NCBI GenBank assembly: GCA_963764685.1 | Contig: CAVXTT010000032.1 | Span: 1-64,000 of the forward strand | Source of the DNA: CAVXTT01 sp963764685 | GTDB lineage: Bacteria > Bacteroidota > Ignavibacteria > Ignavibacteriales > Ignavibacteriaceae | Length of the DNA stretch: 64,000 nt | Direction of reading: 5' to 3' | Shown here: positions 9,914 to 19,503 of the stretch, in pieces | Layout of the letters: every line of letters starts with the position of its first letter | How positions within the stretch are numbered: position 1 is the stretch's first letter | Notes under the pieces: generated by a model | Told to the model about the DNA's origin: nothing | What the model saw: the letters and a program-made list of their open reading frames with translations, nothing else | Databases searched by the model: none | Position numbers and translations under genes: made by a program

Positions 9914-10830
9914 TAGAAGCCTCCCTTCGTGTTCTCTTTACCGGCAAGTTCGATAAATATTTCCTGCAGGGAAATATCATTGGCATCAAACTTCTTTACA
10001 ATTATGTCGTGTTCAACAAGGAGCTTCAATAATTCCTGTATCTGAGACTGTTCCTTAACCCTTATGCCGGTAGTATTCCCGAAATCCTCAAGTTTCTCTA
10101 CATAAGAACACTGCCTGAGAAATGATATATCACCTTCATATGTAAGGCTTACATTCTTCTGACCGTATCTCTTTTTTATTTCATTTAAGGTGCCTTCAAG
10201 AATAATTCTGCCGTGGTCTATCATTGCAATATGATCACAAAGTTTTTCTGCAAACTCCATCAGGTGGGTTGAGAATATTATCACCTTGCCTGCCTGCTTC
10301 ATCTCCAATATAATATCCTTAAGCAGGTTGGTATTTATGGGATCAAGCCCTGAGAATGGTTCATCAAATATTACAAAGTCCGGATCGTGTATAATGGTAG
10401 TAATAAACTGAACTTTCTGCTGGTTGCCTTTTGAAAGATCCTGTACCTTGGATAGTCTTCTGTCATAAAGTTCAAATCTTTTAAGATAGTCTATTGCACG
10501 TTTCTCAACATCCTTCTTCTGTTTTCCCTTTATTTCTGCAAAATAAAGTATGGTATCCAGCACCTTCATTTTTTTATATAAGCCGCGCTCTTCAGGGAGG
10601 TAGCCCACCTTTTCCTTGAATTCAGGACCTGCTTTTACTCCCCTTAGAATAACTTCGCCGGCTTCGGGCATATAAATATTCATCATAAGACGGATAGTAG
10701 TGGTCTTGCCGGCTCCGTTCCTTCCGATTAGTCCGAATACTGATCCTTCAGGGACAGAAAAAGAAACATCGTCAACTGCAACGATATCATCAAAGGTCTT
10801 ACGTAAATTTTTTAATTCGAGAGCGTACAT
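9913..10830 (-). CDS. ABC transporter ATP-binding protein (NatA-like)
   Basis: This is the nucleotide-binding subunit for the adjacent ABC-2 permease. It has Walker A GRNGAGKT, the signature LSKGNQQK, Walker B FVIFDEPFSGLD and the H-loop IIFSTHLME. The C-terminal 80 residues resemble the DUF4162 extension of this subfamily. I take ATG 10830 (MYALELKNLRKTF), which begins the conserved domain. An upstream in-frame ATG at 10866 would add 12 residues that do not look conserved. About 305 residues. Confidence 0.88.
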   Translation of the reverse strand: MYALELKNLRKTFDDIVAVDDVSFSVPEGSVFGLIGRNGAGKTTTIRLMMNIYMPEAGEVILRGVKAGPEFKEKVGYLPEERGLYKKMKVLDTILYFAEIKGKQKKDVEKRAIDYLKRFELYDRRLSKVQDLSKGNQQKVQFITTIIHDPDFVIFDEPFSGLDPINTNLLKDIILEMKQAGKVIIFSTHLMEFAEKLCDHIAMIDHGRIILEGTLNEIKKRYGQKNVSLTYEGDISFLRQCSYVEKLEDFGNTTGIRVKEQSQIQELLKLLVEHDIIVKKFDANDISLQEIFIELAGKENTKGGF

Positions 10831-10934
10831 AAAAAAACCTGATAAATACTTCTGAAAAAATATCACATTAGAGGATAAGAGTAAAACCTCCCATCATAAA
10901 GCAGGTTATTTGAATCCTCAGGAGGGAGATGATT

Positions 10935-11864
10935 TTATTTCTTTTTTTTCTGGCAATTCACCCTTGATGCTTCAAATGCCTCAAGATACCCGAGGTTTCC
11001 TGCACGTTCAAGATCGAGACAGGCTTCTTTTTTCTTTTTAAGGGCAAGCAGCGTTACTCCTCTTTTAAAATATGCCATTGCATTTAACGAATCGATCTTT
11101 ATAATTTGTGTAAAGTCGATAACTGCTTCCGTATAGTTTTCTATTACTCTCTTTGCATCCCCCCGGTAAAAGTAGGCATCTATATGATTAGGGTTAAGTT
11201 CCAGCACCTTATCCAGATCCCTTATGGCATTATCATAATGTCCGCTCATTCCTTCATCATATGCACGGCTGAAATATACCTGTTCATTTAAGGGATTGAT
11301 CTCCAGTGCTTTGGTATAATCCTCTATTGCGAGATCGTGCTGATCGAGACTCCCGAAAATATTTCCCCTGTTAATATATGATTGTTCGTAAACAGGATTC
11401 AGTTCAATAGCACGGGAATAATCTGCAACCGCCCCTTCGAAGTCCTCCAGCATATTCTTAACATAACCCCGTGAGAAATAGATATAATGATCGGAAGAAT
11501 CAAGATTGAGAGCCGAGTTAAAATCAGACATTGCTTTATTATAATCGGGCAGAGAAATATATTCAATTCCACGGTTTAGGAATAACTCTGCAGTGCCATC
11601 CGAGAAGGCAATTGCCTTGCTGTAATCATCTATTGCTTCCTGGTGCTTATTAAGGAGGCTGAACAGTTTACCTCTTTTAATGTAAGCATCCGGGTTGCCG
11701 GGGTCTTCCGCAACAGCCTTATCGTAATATTCCCTTGCGGCTGTATAATCTTTTGCTTCTGTGCTTATGTCACCGAGAGTTAAAAAGGAGGATTCAGGGA
11801 TGCAGCCAATAATAAAAAATGGAACAAATAAACAAATAAATATTTTAATTGTATTAATAATCAT
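10935..11864 (-). CDS. TPR-repeat lipoprotein
   Basis: The protein has 309 residues. The N-terminal hydrophobic stretch ends in the lipobox IIGC, so it should be lipid-anchored after export. From about residue 30 to the end it consists of roughly eight tetratricopeptide repeats (for example YSRAIELNPVYEQSYINRGN and YTKALEINPLNEQVYFSRA). Such arrays are protein-interaction scaffolds, and no enzyme domain is visible. It lies upstream of the ABC pair on the same strand with a 69-bp gap. Whether it is functionally linked is unknown. Confidence 0.82.
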   Translation of the reverse strand: MIINTIKIFICLFVPFFIIGCIPESSFLTLGDISTEAKDYTAAREYYDKAVAEDPGNPDAYIKRGKLFSLLNKHQEAIDDYSKAIAFSDGTAELFLNRGIEYISLPDYNKAMSDFNSALNLDSSDHYIYFSRGYVKNMLEDFEGAVADYSRAIELNPVYEQSYINRGNIFGSLDQHDLAIEDYTKALEINPLNEQVYFSRAYDEGMSGHYDNAIRDLDKVLELNPNHIDAYFYRGDAKRVIENYTEAVIDFTQIIKIDSLNAMAYFKRGVTLLALKKKKEACLDLERAGNLGYLEAFEASRVNCQKKKK

Positions 11865-12055
11865 AAGATTAAATTAATGTTTTAAAAGAGTATATGGAAG
11901 TTAATATATTCAGTGATCTGTATACGAGAAATTCAATTCCAAAAGACCTCATTTATTACCTCTCACAACGTTTTCTTACTCACGTACAGTATGAACTTCA
12001 AAGGCTATTTTAGCCACTCCGAGAAATTATGTTAATATAAAGAAAAGGTGTAGAT

Positions 12056-12529
12056 ATGTTGAATATCAGAATTAAAAACGTGCTTGTTCCGATGATGATG
12101 GCTGCATTTATATTTGTTTCATCGTCCTTTGCCCAGGATACTGGTGTGCAGAATAATGATATGAATAAGCAGAATGCTGAACGCTGGACTCAGTCACTTA
12201 ATAATAGACTAACCCTGACGGGTGACCAGCAGACACGAATTTATTCTATCCTGATGGATTATCAGACAAGGAGAAGCCAGTTAGGTGCTGCTTCAGACCC
12301 GCAAGTGCTGCAGACCGAAGTTAACAGGCAGATTGAAGGTGTATTGGACGATAATCAAAGAACAAACTGGGACGCTTATTCAGCAACCTGGTGGACAGAG
12401 ATTAACAGAGGTACAGGTACCGAAAATGAAATGTATAAAAAAAGTCCCAATAAAAGTACCGACACCACCAACATTGATATGTACGAAGACAGGGATACAA
12501 GCAGTTCAGGAGATAAGGATAAACGATAA
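12056..12529 (+). CDS. Small secreted protein of unknown function
   Basis: The protein has 157 residues. A clear signal peptide ends near residue 26 (FVSSSFAQ). The mature part is helical and polar, with a segment LTLTGDQQTRIYSILMDYQ and a repeat-like VLDDNQRTNWDAY. This recalls the LTxxQ helical pattern of Spy/CpxP-type periplasmic proteins, but only loosely. The C-terminus is acidic/basic low complexity (DTSSSGDKDKR). It stands alone and is followed by a good terminator. I cannot assign a function. Confidence 0.65.
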   Translation: MLNIRIKNVLVPMMMAAFIFVSSSFAQDTGVQNNDMNKQNAERWTQSLNNRLTLTGDQQTRIYSILMDYQTRRSQLGAASDPQVLQTEVNRQIEGVLDDNQRTNWDAYSATWWTEINRGTGTENEMYKKSPNKSTDTTNIDMYEDRDTSSSGDKDKR

Positions 12530-12559
12530 AACCCTGTAAATTATAACTTAATATTTCTT

Positions 12560-12598
12560 AAAGCATATCATTCTGAATAAGTGTGATATGCTTTTTTG
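12560..12598 (+). terminator. Rho-independent terminator after the small secreted protein
   Basis: The inverted repeat AAGCATATCA / TGATATGCTT is followed by a T-run, 30 bp after the stop codon of the preceding gene. Confidence 0.8.
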
Positions 12599-12755
12599 TT
12601 ATAGGGAGATCTAATTTATAGATTGGGTTAATATTAAAACTACTACTTGTTTACCTCCTTATCCCTTAAAAAAAGAATTTACAGAATTGAGAAGAGTGGA
12701 TATATTTTATTAATCAGGTCAGCTGATAAAAAAATTACTAAACTCCATAGAACGT

Positions 12756-13085
12756 GTTCTGTTCCCCCTCCCAGGGAGAGGGGAGGGTTAGGGAGGGGTC
12801 TTTTCTCAGAACCACAAAATACTGCGATAACTGAAATTATAAAATAAAATCATTTCCAGGGCACTGCTGGTATGAGGATTTTTCGCACTGCCCGCCCTTA
12901 TGGCTTCGATACATTCCTTCGGAACACTCAGCCACCGGGCTATGATTCCTTTGGAAAGGGAAAGAAAGGTCACTGAGTGTTTTCGAGTCTTCGAGAAAAT
13001 GTATCCCGAAGGGACAGGTCGAAATGACCGGGCACTGGCGATAAGGCGTCATCAGTAGGAGTCCTCGATGAAGCAATCTCATGTA
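12756..13085. repeat. Composite palindromic repeat region
   Basis: This gene-free stretch holds several repeat types. At 12759-12800 there is a CCCCTCCC/GAGGGGAGGGTTAGGGAGGGG block. From about 12859 to 13040 there is a long imperfect inverted repeat: CGATACATtc...ACACTCAG pairs with CTGAGTGT...ATGTATCCCG. It is flanked by GGGCACTG words. Near 13048-13080 is a degenerate copy of the GCAATCTC-type repeat also seen at 3310. Short reading frames here are by-products of the repeats. Confidence 0.7.
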
Positions 13086-13120
13086 TAAGCGGAAGGATGT
13101 AAGAACCAAAAACGGAAAGG

Positions 13121-13624
13121 TTAAAGAATATTATTTAGCTTCTTTAACACATCCTCAGAATGCGTGGTCACATCCTTCACTTCAATAATGTCGCTGATCT
13201 TACCATCCTTGCCGATTATGAATGTATATCTTGCACTTGAACCGGAGGGTTTCAATACACCATATGCCTTAGATACTTCTTTACTGCTGTCGGACAGCAG
13301 GGGGAAGTTTAATTCATAATCTTCAACAAACTTGCGGATATCCTTTAATGGATCTGTGCTGATACCGAAAACCGGCACCGAGAGCTTCTCAAATTCTTTG
13401 TAAGAATCTCTGATACCGCAGGCTTGTTTTGTACATCCGGAAGTACCTGCCTTGGGATAGAAATAGATCACAACAGGTGATTTGCCTTTATATTCAGCAA
13501 GACTGTGCATCTTTCCATTCTGATCTTCTAAACGGAATGGAGGGGCATCCATACCTTTTCTGAGATGCAGATCCTGAGGAATTATTAAGCTTGTAAGGAG
13601 ACTTAAATAAAATAGTAGTTTCAT
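13121..13624 (-). CDS. Peroxiredoxin, Bcp/PrxQ type, secreted
   Basis: This thiol peroxidase reduces hydroperoxides. It shows the Bcp pattern SGCTKQACGIRD, with peroxidatic and resolving cysteines five residues apart, preceded by IYFYPKAGT. A hydrophobic N-terminus (MKLLFYLSLLTSLIIPQ) suggests a signal peptide, so it may act in the periplasm, unlike the usual cytosolic Bcp. ATG 13624 lies two bases after the purB stop; TTG 13630 is an alternative start. It is the last gene of the plsY-htrA-purB operon. Confidence 0.85.
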   Translation of the reverse strand: MKLLFYLSLLTSLIIPQDLHLRKGMDAPPFRLEDQNGKMHSLAEYKGKSPVVIYFYPKAGTSGCTKQACGIRDSYKEFEKLSVPVFGISTDPLKDIRKFVEDYELNFPLLSDSSKEVSKAYGVLKPSGSSARYTFIIGKDGKISDIIEVKDVTTHSEDVLKKLNNIL

Positions 13625-13626
13625 TG

Positions 13627-14928
13627 TCAATCTTTTTGTATCGTTCTTGAGAAAATATAATCTACATTATGCAGCATTCTCTTATTGTTAAATATATCAT
13701 TTAGTTCAGATTCGGATATATACATCATCACTTCCTCTGATTTTAACAGCTCATCCCTCAGGTTCTTATATTTATCCTGCCAGACCTCCATAGCGCAATT
13801 CTGAACGATCCTGTATGAATCTTCTCTTGACATTCCTTTATTGACCAGGGCAAGAAGCAGTGCCTGGCTGAATAATAGTCCTCTTGTAAGTTCCAGGTTC
13901 TTCAGCATATTTTCCGGGTAGATTATAAGCCTGTCGAGCAGTTTGACAGCAAGGTCGAGCATATAATCCAATATAATGCAGCTGTCCGGAACAATAATTC
14001 TCTCCACAGAGCTGTGCGAAATATCCCGTTCGTGCCATAATGCTACATTCTCCATTGCTGCTATGGCATTAGAACGAAGCACACGGGCAAGTCCTGTTAT
14101 TCTTTCACTTATTATAGGGTTCCTCTTATGCGGCATAGCTGATGAACCTTTTTGTCCTTTTGAGAAGTACTCTTCCGCTTCAAGAACTTCAGTTCTCTGC
14201 AGATGCCGTATCTCAATAGCTATTTTTTCTAATGTAGCTCCGGTTACTGCCAGTACTGCCATAAACTCTGCGTGCCGATCTCTTTGTATCACCTGTGTCG
14301 AGACAGGAGCAGGGGAGAGTCCCATCCTCTCACACACATATTCTTCAACCTTTGGAGACAAGTGCTCGAATGTACCTACGGCACCGGAAATTTGTCCTAC
14401 ACTTATTATCCTGATGGCATTCTCGAGTCTGTTTATATCTCTTTTAACTTCTTCATACCAGTTGGCAAACTTCAATCCCATAGTTGTCGGCTCGGCATGT
14501 ATGCCGTGTGAGCGTCCCACGCACAAGGTAGATTTATGTTCAACAGCTTTCTTTCTGAGAACTACTTTAAGATCATTTAATCTCCCCAATATTAATTCAC
14601 CTGCAGTCTTCATTTGAAATGAAAGAGTGGTATCCAGGATGTCGGAAGATGTCATCCCGTAATGTATATGTCTGGATTCTTTACCTACATACTCTGCAAC
14701 ATTAGTAAGGAAAGCAATAACATCGTGCTTGGTTGTCTCCTCAATCTCAAGGATCTTTTTAATATCAAACTTCGCCTTTTGTTTGATTGCTGCTACATCT
14801 TCCGGCGGTATTTCACCCAACAGACTTCTCGCTTCGCAGGCGAGGATCTCTATACGGAGCCAGGTCTGATACTTAAATTCATCCTCCCAGATCTTCCCCA
14901 TAGCCGGGAGTGTATATCTTTCGATCAT
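13627..14928 (-). CDS. purB: Adenylosuccinate lyase
   Basis: This 433-residue enzyme of purine synthesis splits SAICAR and adenylosuccinate, releasing fumarate. The superfamily signature GSSAMPHKRNP is intact. So are THSE-like active-site regions (HYGMTSSDILDT and GRSHGIHAEPTTMG), and the length is normal. Its ATG overlaps the htrA stop (ATGA at 14925-14928), which supports translational coupling within the operon. Confidence 0.96.
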   Translation of the reverse strand: MIERYTLPAMGKIWEDEFKYQTWLRIEILACEARSLLGEIPPEDVAAIKQKAKFDIKKILEIEETTKHDVIAFLTNVAEYVGKESRHIHYGMTSSDILDTTLSFQMKTAGELILGRLNDLKVVLRKKAVEHKSTLCVGRSHGIHAEPTTMGLKFANWYEEVKRDINRLENAIRIISVGQISGAVGTFEHLSPKVEEYVCERMGLSPAPVSTQVIQRDRHAEFMAVLAVTGATLEKIAIEIRHLQRTEVLEAEEYFSKGQKGSSAMPHKRNPIISERITGLARVLRSNAIAAMENVALWHERDISHSSVERIIVPDSCIILDYMLDLAVKLLDRLIIYPENMLKNLELTRGLLFSQALLLALVNKGMSREDSYRIVQNCAMEVWQDKYKNLRDELLKSEEVMMYISESELNDIFNNKRMLHNVDYIFSRTIQKD

Positions 14929-16091
14929 CTTTTATCCAGTGTCATTGTTTTTGTAATTTCATTATTATCCCTTAACAGGGTAAGCTTTATTGACTGACCG
15001 GTCCGGAATTCCTGCAGTACTCCTATCAGGGTCTGTTCATTATTTATTTTATAATTTTCAACCTGTATAATGACATCACCTGGTTCCAGTCCAGCCCGTC
15101 CGGCAGGGGATTTTTTTATTACCTGGGAAATTATTACGCCCCTGGCAGTGGGCAGGGAATAATATTTTGCTATTTCTTCATCGATTGACTGAACTCTCAT
15201 ACCTATATCAAAATCCCTGTCTATCGTACCTTTTTCCTGCAGTTCAGAAATGATCCTTTTTATCTTATTTACCGGGATAGCAAATCCGAGACCTATACTT
15301 CCCTGAACACCGCCGGCAGTATAGATAAGTGTGTTCATACCAATAACTTCGCCGAGACTGTTTACAAGGGGACCTCCGCTGTTGCCGCCGTTTATTGCAG
15401 CATCCGTCTGCAGCATATTAAGATAATATCTGTTATTAAGAGGTTCCAGGTTCATTCCCTTGGCACTTATTACTCCAACAGTTACAGTCGGTTTATCATT
15501 TATCTCAAACAAACCGAAAGGATTACCGAGAGCGATAACCCATTCCCCGATAATTATATCGTCTGAATTGCCCATCGGAAGATAGGGCAGATCTGTATCA
15601 TCAATTTTAAGAAGGCATATATCAGAAACAGGATCTGAACCCACAAGACGTGCATTATAATGTTTTCCGTTAGTCATAGTCACAGCTATTTCTTCGGCAT
15701 TACCCGCTACGTGGTCATTTGTAAGAATATAGCCGTCCGGAGAGATAATAAATCCTGATCCAAGTTCCTTCACTTTCTGATTATAATTACCCCTGTTTCC
15801 AAAGAACTGTCTGAAGAATGGATCATCGAAGAAAGAATTGAAGGGATCCTGATATTGTCTTATTTCAGTTACACTTATTCCGATTACAGCAGAACTTACC
15901 TTGCTTACAGTTTCAGTAATTATATTCCTTCTGCTTTTGGTGATTTCATCATTTTGAAAGCCCGCAACGTTCATAAGTTTCTTATTTTCAAAATAGATCT
16001 TACTTTCTTTTGAGACCATCAGGTAGACCAGCGAGCAGGAGATTAGAACGAAGACAGCCGTATAAATTAAATATTGAACTCTTTTCTGCAT
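14925..16091 (-). CDS. Trypsin-like serine protease with one PDZ domain (HtrA/DegS type)
   Basis: The protein has 388 residues. An N-terminal membrane anchor or signal (about 8-25) is followed by an HtrA protease domain with the catalytic triad visible: His in TNDHVAGNAEE, Asp in SDICLLKID, Ser in NGGNSGGPLV. One PDZ domain (about 290-385, PAGRAGLEPGDVIIQVEN) follows. Relatives degrade or sense misfolded envelope proteins. With a single PDZ domain and an apparent anchor it resembles DegS more than DegP. It lies 1 bp downstream of plsY. Confidence 0.92.
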   Translation of the reverse strand: MQKRVQYLIYTAVFVLISCSLVYLMVSKESKIYFENKKLMNVAGFQNDEITKSRRNIITETVSKVSSAVIGISVTEIRQYQDPFNSFFDDPFFRQFFGNRGNYNQKVKELGSGFIISPDGYILTNDHVAGNAEEIAVTMTNGKHYNARLVGSDPVSDICLLKIDDTDLPYLPMGNSDDIIIGEWVIALGNPFGLFEINDKPTVTVGVISAKGMNLEPLNNRYYLNMLQTDAAINGGNSGGPLVNSLGEVIGMNTLIYTAGGVQGSIGLGFAIPVNKIKRIISELQEKGTIDRDFDIGMRVQSIDEEIAKYYSLPTARGVIISQVIKKSPAGRAGLEPGDVIIQVENYKINNEQTLIGVLQEFRTGQSIKLTLLRDNNEITKTMTLDKR

Positions 16092-16092
16092 T

Positions 16093-16716
16093 TCATTTCC
16101 TTACAAATATTTTATTGTTTATAAGTTCTTTTAACGGGTCGATATGTTTTATCATTATCAGGATTAATGCACTTATGGAAAACATAATTAGTGTGGAACC
16201 GGCATCCGGCCTTGGATATGAATATTTAAGCGCAATATTATTTGTATTAAGAACGACGAGCAATGATAAAATATTAGCAAATATATTGGAGAAAATTATA
16301 TCTTTTTTGAATAAATAACTTATTACCCACAATAATACCCATATTACCAGCAGGTATGGAAAGATCAATAATGCTCCTCCGGCTGCGGTTGCTAAACCCC
16401 TTCCTCCCTTAAAATCCAGCCAGGGATTATAACAATGACTAAGCATAGCAAAAAGGAGTGCAATGGCAGGATAAATGAAATTAATAGGAAAAAGCAGGAT
16501 GCAGATATATGCACTCAGAAGTCCTTTTAACATATCGAGCAAGAGGATTAACATTCCGAGTACTTTTGAATTTGTTACCTCGTAGGCATTCATTGCACCT
16601 ACGTTTCCAGTGCCCTCCCGGGTTATGTCCAAAGATCTTGTTTTGCGTAATAATATATATGCAAAGGGAATGGAACCAACCAGGTATCCAATTATTGCTG
16701 CAAGAGTGTAATACAT
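16093..16716 (-). CDS. plsY: Glycerol-3-phosphate acyltransferase PlsY
   Basis: This 207-residue multi-span membrane enzyme makes lysophosphatidic acid from acyl-phosphate and glycerol-3-phosphate, the first step of phospholipid synthesis. Conserved motifs are GSIPFAYILLRK near the start, GTGNVGAMNAYEV and the glycine-rich FKGGRGLATAAGG. It is the first gene of the plsY-htrA-purB-peroxiredoxin unit. The first residues MYYTLAAIIGYLVGSIPFAY fit PlsY starts. Confidence 0.95.
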   Translation of the reverse strand: MYYTLAAIIGYLVGSIPFAYILLRKTRSLDITREGTGNVGAMNAYEVTNSKVLGMLILLLDMLKGLLSAYICILLFPINFIYPAIALLFAMLSHCYNPWLDFKGGRGLATAAGGALLIFPYLLVIWVLLWVISYLFKKDIIFSNIFANILSLLVVLNTNNIALKYSYPRPDAGSTLIMFSISALILIMIKHIDPLKELINNKIFVRK

Positions 16717-16804
16717 TTAAGCCGAAAATTCTTTCTAAATGTAAATTTAACAATATTCTTGAAAAATTAAGCCACAAACTTTTATCTGCTTTCCACTCTT
16801 TTTA

Positions 16805-16972
16805 GCCAGGTATTGGCCAAATAAAGGCCAATACAAGTCACACAAATGTTACTAAAACCTTACTCAAATCTTACCCAGGTCCGAAAAATCCCGCTCCCAG
16901 GTACCATTTGTATCACATCAGGACTACATTGCAGTAATAGTGGTTGGCTAATTTCAGGCCAATTTGGAGCTG
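16805..16972. repeat. TTGGCC-bounded dispersed element, copy 1
   Basis: About 170 bp bounded by TTGGCC/GGCCAA-rich ends (TATTGGCCAAATAAAGGCCA on the left, TTGGCTAATTTCAGGCCAAT on the right). The core contains CTTACTCAAATCTTACCCAG, two units phased by 11 bp. A diverged copy in the opposite orientation lies at 30215-30390. It sits between plsY and tRNA-Cys and contains no gene. Confidence 0.7.
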
Positions 16973-17038
16973 ATTCCTGCTAAGAGTGCGGGCTTTCGTA
17001 AGGATATAAGCAGATGAAGGTAAAAGAAGAAATTTAAA

Positions 17039-17115
17039 TGGAGGCGCCGGTCGGATTCGAACCGACGAATAAAGGTTTTGCAGACCTTCGCCTTAGACCG
17101 CTTGGCTACAGCGCC
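17039..17115 (-). tRNA. tRNA-Cys (anticodon GCA), CCA encoded
   Basis: The minus strand folds as a cloverleaf starting GGCGCTGTAGCCAAGCGGTC, with anticodon loop CTGCAAA, the T-arm sequence GGTTCGAATCC and acceptor end CGGCGCC. The discriminator is U, as expected for tRNA-Cys. The next three bases read CCA, so the tail is encoded. Confidence 0.95.
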
Positions 17116-17128
17116 GTAATTAGTATAA

Positions 17129-17159
17129 AAAATAAAATCCACTTGATGGTGGATTTTAG
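17129..17159 (-). terminator. Hairpin between the two tRNA genes
   Basis: On the minus strand AAAATCCAC-catcaa-GTGGATTTT is followed by ATTTTTT. It sits right after tRNA-Gly and before tRNA-Cys, so it should terminate or process the tRNA-Gly transcript. Confidence 0.65.
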
Positions 17160-17232
<73 letters not shown>

Positions 17233-17403
17233 AAAAAAAACTGGAAGTAAGAACTCTCACTTTTGGAGACCAAATATAATGGTTCCCGAATATTCTTGCA
17301 AGTACAAGCTTTTATGTTATCAGAGGGAAACGATAAAAAAACAAAGTAATTATCTAAAACACCGAAGGGGGAGAAGGATATTTCAGGATGGAATGAGTGA
17401 GCA

Positions 17404-17434
17404 TAAAAAAAGAGCCGCATATTTCAGCGGCTCT
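17404..17434 (-). terminator. Terminator of the 17456-18682 gene
   Basis: On the minus strand the stem AGAGCCGC-tgaaatat-GCGGCTCT is followed by TTTTTTT. It lies 22 bp past the stop codon of the T9SS gene. Confidence 0.88.
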
Positions 17435-17455
17435 TGTATAAACACTTAAATCAGA

Positions 17456-18682
17456 TTACTTGGAAAGAAGCATTTTCTTTGCAAGAACTGTATTACCAGC
17501 TTCTAATCTATAGAAATAAGCACCGCTGGGTAATTGTTTTGCATCGAATGTTACTTCATAGTTTCCGGCATCTTTCTGACCGTTGACCAATGTAGCAATT
17601 TCTTCGCCTAAGGTATTGAATACTGCTAATTTAACCATTCCGGCTTCAGGTACGCTGTAGCTGATAACTGTTGAAGGGTTAAATGGGTTAGGATAGTTTT
17701 GACCAAGTGCATAAGATACAGCACCGATTGAATTAACTTCAACTTCTTTTGAATATTCAAAATTGCCATTGAAATCAAGCTGTTTCAGTCTGTAGAAATA
17801 AACACCTGTCTCTACTGAGTTATCAACAAAGGTATAGTTTTGAGTTTCGGTTGTTGTTCCAAAACCATCAACGAAACCAACTGTTGTATATTGTGACTCT
17901 GCAGTTCTTCTCTCAACTTCGAAACCTCTGTTGTTAATTTCGGTTGCAGTTGACCAGTTCAGTGTAACGTTACCGTTTCCAGCCTGAGCTGTGAATGAAG
18001 TAAGTTCAACTGGAAAAGGTGTTGTACCGAACCAGAAATTATCTACATACATTTCATCACCGAGGGTTGCGCCATAGAAATCAGCTGCATCGATAACCAG
18101 GGTTCCGGTTCCTGCGCTGCTGCCAATTGTCCAGGGCCAGCTGAGAACTAAGTTATTGTTAACTCTGAATTCAGCTAAGTCGGTATTGAGATTAATTTTA
18201 ACCTCAACAAAGTTCCAGGCTGCTACATTCCAGGTAAATGGTTGTCCGGGCGAAGCTATATGATTAGCTATTAAACCACCGGCGCCGCCGGCATTAAAGT
18301 AGCATTCAAATGCCCAGTATCCGCCGGTACCGAATGTAAAGTCAGATAGTATATTGAAGTATCCGGCTTTAGTTGCAGGGATATAGAAGTTGAAACTGAA
18401 ATACCAGATACCTGTGGTCTGGCCTCCAAGTAGATGTACCAGGTCATTAGCTGATACTATCTTAACTGTGTTTGGAGTTGATAAGGAATAGGTATTTGAA
18501 ACTACTGCATCTTCGCCTGCAAGGCAGGGAGAATTTGTCCAGGTTGTCCAGTTGGTAGGACTCTGGCAGGCAAGGAGCTGCCCGGCAGTATAGGAATCAA
18601 AATTATCAAAGAACTGACCAAATGATACGGTCGACAGCATAAGTGTAAATACACTTGCTAATAATAGAAACTGTTTCTTCAT
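17456..18682 (-). CDS. Secreted LamG-like protein with T9SS sorting domain
   Basis: From ATG 18682 (MKKQFLLLASVFTLML, signal peptide cleaved near SFGQ) the protein has 408 residues. The frame is open upstream, but only this ATG gives a proper signal peptide, and GGAG lies 11 bases before it. Residues about 25-220 look like a concanavalin/LamG beta-sandwich (WNFVEVKINLNTDLAEFRVN). They are followed by an FnIII-like module (about 225-310, LNWSTATEINNRGFEVERR) and a type A T9SS domain (QNYPNPFNPSTVISY...MLLSK). The likely role is a secreted or surface binding protein. Its ligand is unknown. Confidence 0.85.
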   Translation of the reverse strand: MKKQFLLLASVFTLMLSTVSFGQFFDNFDSYTAGQLLACQSPTNWTTWTNSPCLAGEDAVVSNTYSLSTPNTVKIVSANDLVHLLGGQTTGIWYFSFNFYIPATKAGYFNILSDFTFGTGGYWAFECYFNAGGAGGLIANHIASPGQPFTWNVAAWNFVEVKINLNTDLAEFRVNNNLVLSWPWTIGSSAGTGTLVIDAADFYGATLGDEMYVDNFWFGTTPFPVELTSFTAQAGNGNVTLNWSTATEINNRGFEVERRTAESQYTTVGFVDGFGTTTETQNYTFVDNSVETGVYFYRLKQLDFNGNFEYSKEVEVNSIGAVSYALGQNYPNPFNPSTVISYSVPEAGMVKLAVFNTLGEEIATLVNGQKDAGNYEVTFDAKQLPSGAYFYRLEAGNTVLAKKMLLSK

Positions 18683-18900
18683 AGCGTGGACTCCATTTTT
18701 TTGTTGGTAATATTGACCATTGTTTATTGTTTTTGAAGACTTAATTAAATGAGACTTCAATTTAATCCCTGAGATGATCAGCTTATTTTCAGTGAAAACC
18801 AGTACACTTAAAACAAGATCATTATCTCTGCTTTTATAATAAGAAAAATTTATTAAAAAAAACAATATCAAAGCAATAAAAAAATAAAAAATATTCTTGT

Positions 18901-19420
18901 TTATTTCCGGGCTCCGTGAATGAACCCTCTGTAAGGCACCGAATGCTGAACGGTAATGAATGCACTGGTATCAATAGATTCGATTAAAGATATTACCTTT
19001 TTCTGGCGCTTTCTTGATATTATAAGTACGATCACTGCAACTCCTCCCGAGCCCCCTTCAGCAGGAAGAATTGTTACTCCGTATTCCATCCTTCGTAATG
19101 TATCGGCGATCTCATCAGACTTTAAATCTTGATATTATATTAAGTTGTACAAATCCTAATCCGATCCTTTGCTCTAAGGTAATTCCTATTATGTTGCCTA
19201 GTGCAAATCCTGCCGCATATCCGAATAGATTGGCAATATTATCCAGATGCTCCATAATAAACCGTATTGCAAATACCCATATCAGCACTTCAAAGAACCC
19301 CGCAATTCCTGCAAGGTATTTACGTCCCTGCACAACAAGTATAGTGCGCAGGGTACCTATGGTAACATCACAAATTCTCATTAACATTATTATGAATGGT
19401 CCGAGTATGCCGAATAACAT
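18901..19420 (-). CDS. UPF0316 membrane protein, DUF5698/DUF2179 (frameshifted)
   Basis: The N-terminal part has three hydrophobic helices with MRICDVTIGTLRTILVVQGRK, the hallmark of the UPF0316 (DUF5698) domain. The C-terminal part (EYGVTILPAEGGSG and VISLIESIDTSAFITVQ) is a DUF2179 domain. The frame changes near 19116, and removing one A of AAA gives SRFK-SDEIADTLRRMEYG with a total of about 172 residues, the usual size. The function of the family is not established. Confidence 0.82.
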
Positions 19421-19503
19421 CTGTTCTCTCCGGTATCTTAAAATTAAATAATAATAAAAAATCCTTTATCTTTATAATATAAATGAATTAACCTTTTTAG
19501 TGA

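Noticed and set aside
12647..12847. 66-codon reading frame on the plus strand
   Set aside because: Its second half is the CCCTCCC/GGGAGGG repeat and there is no ribosome-binding site or family resemblance.
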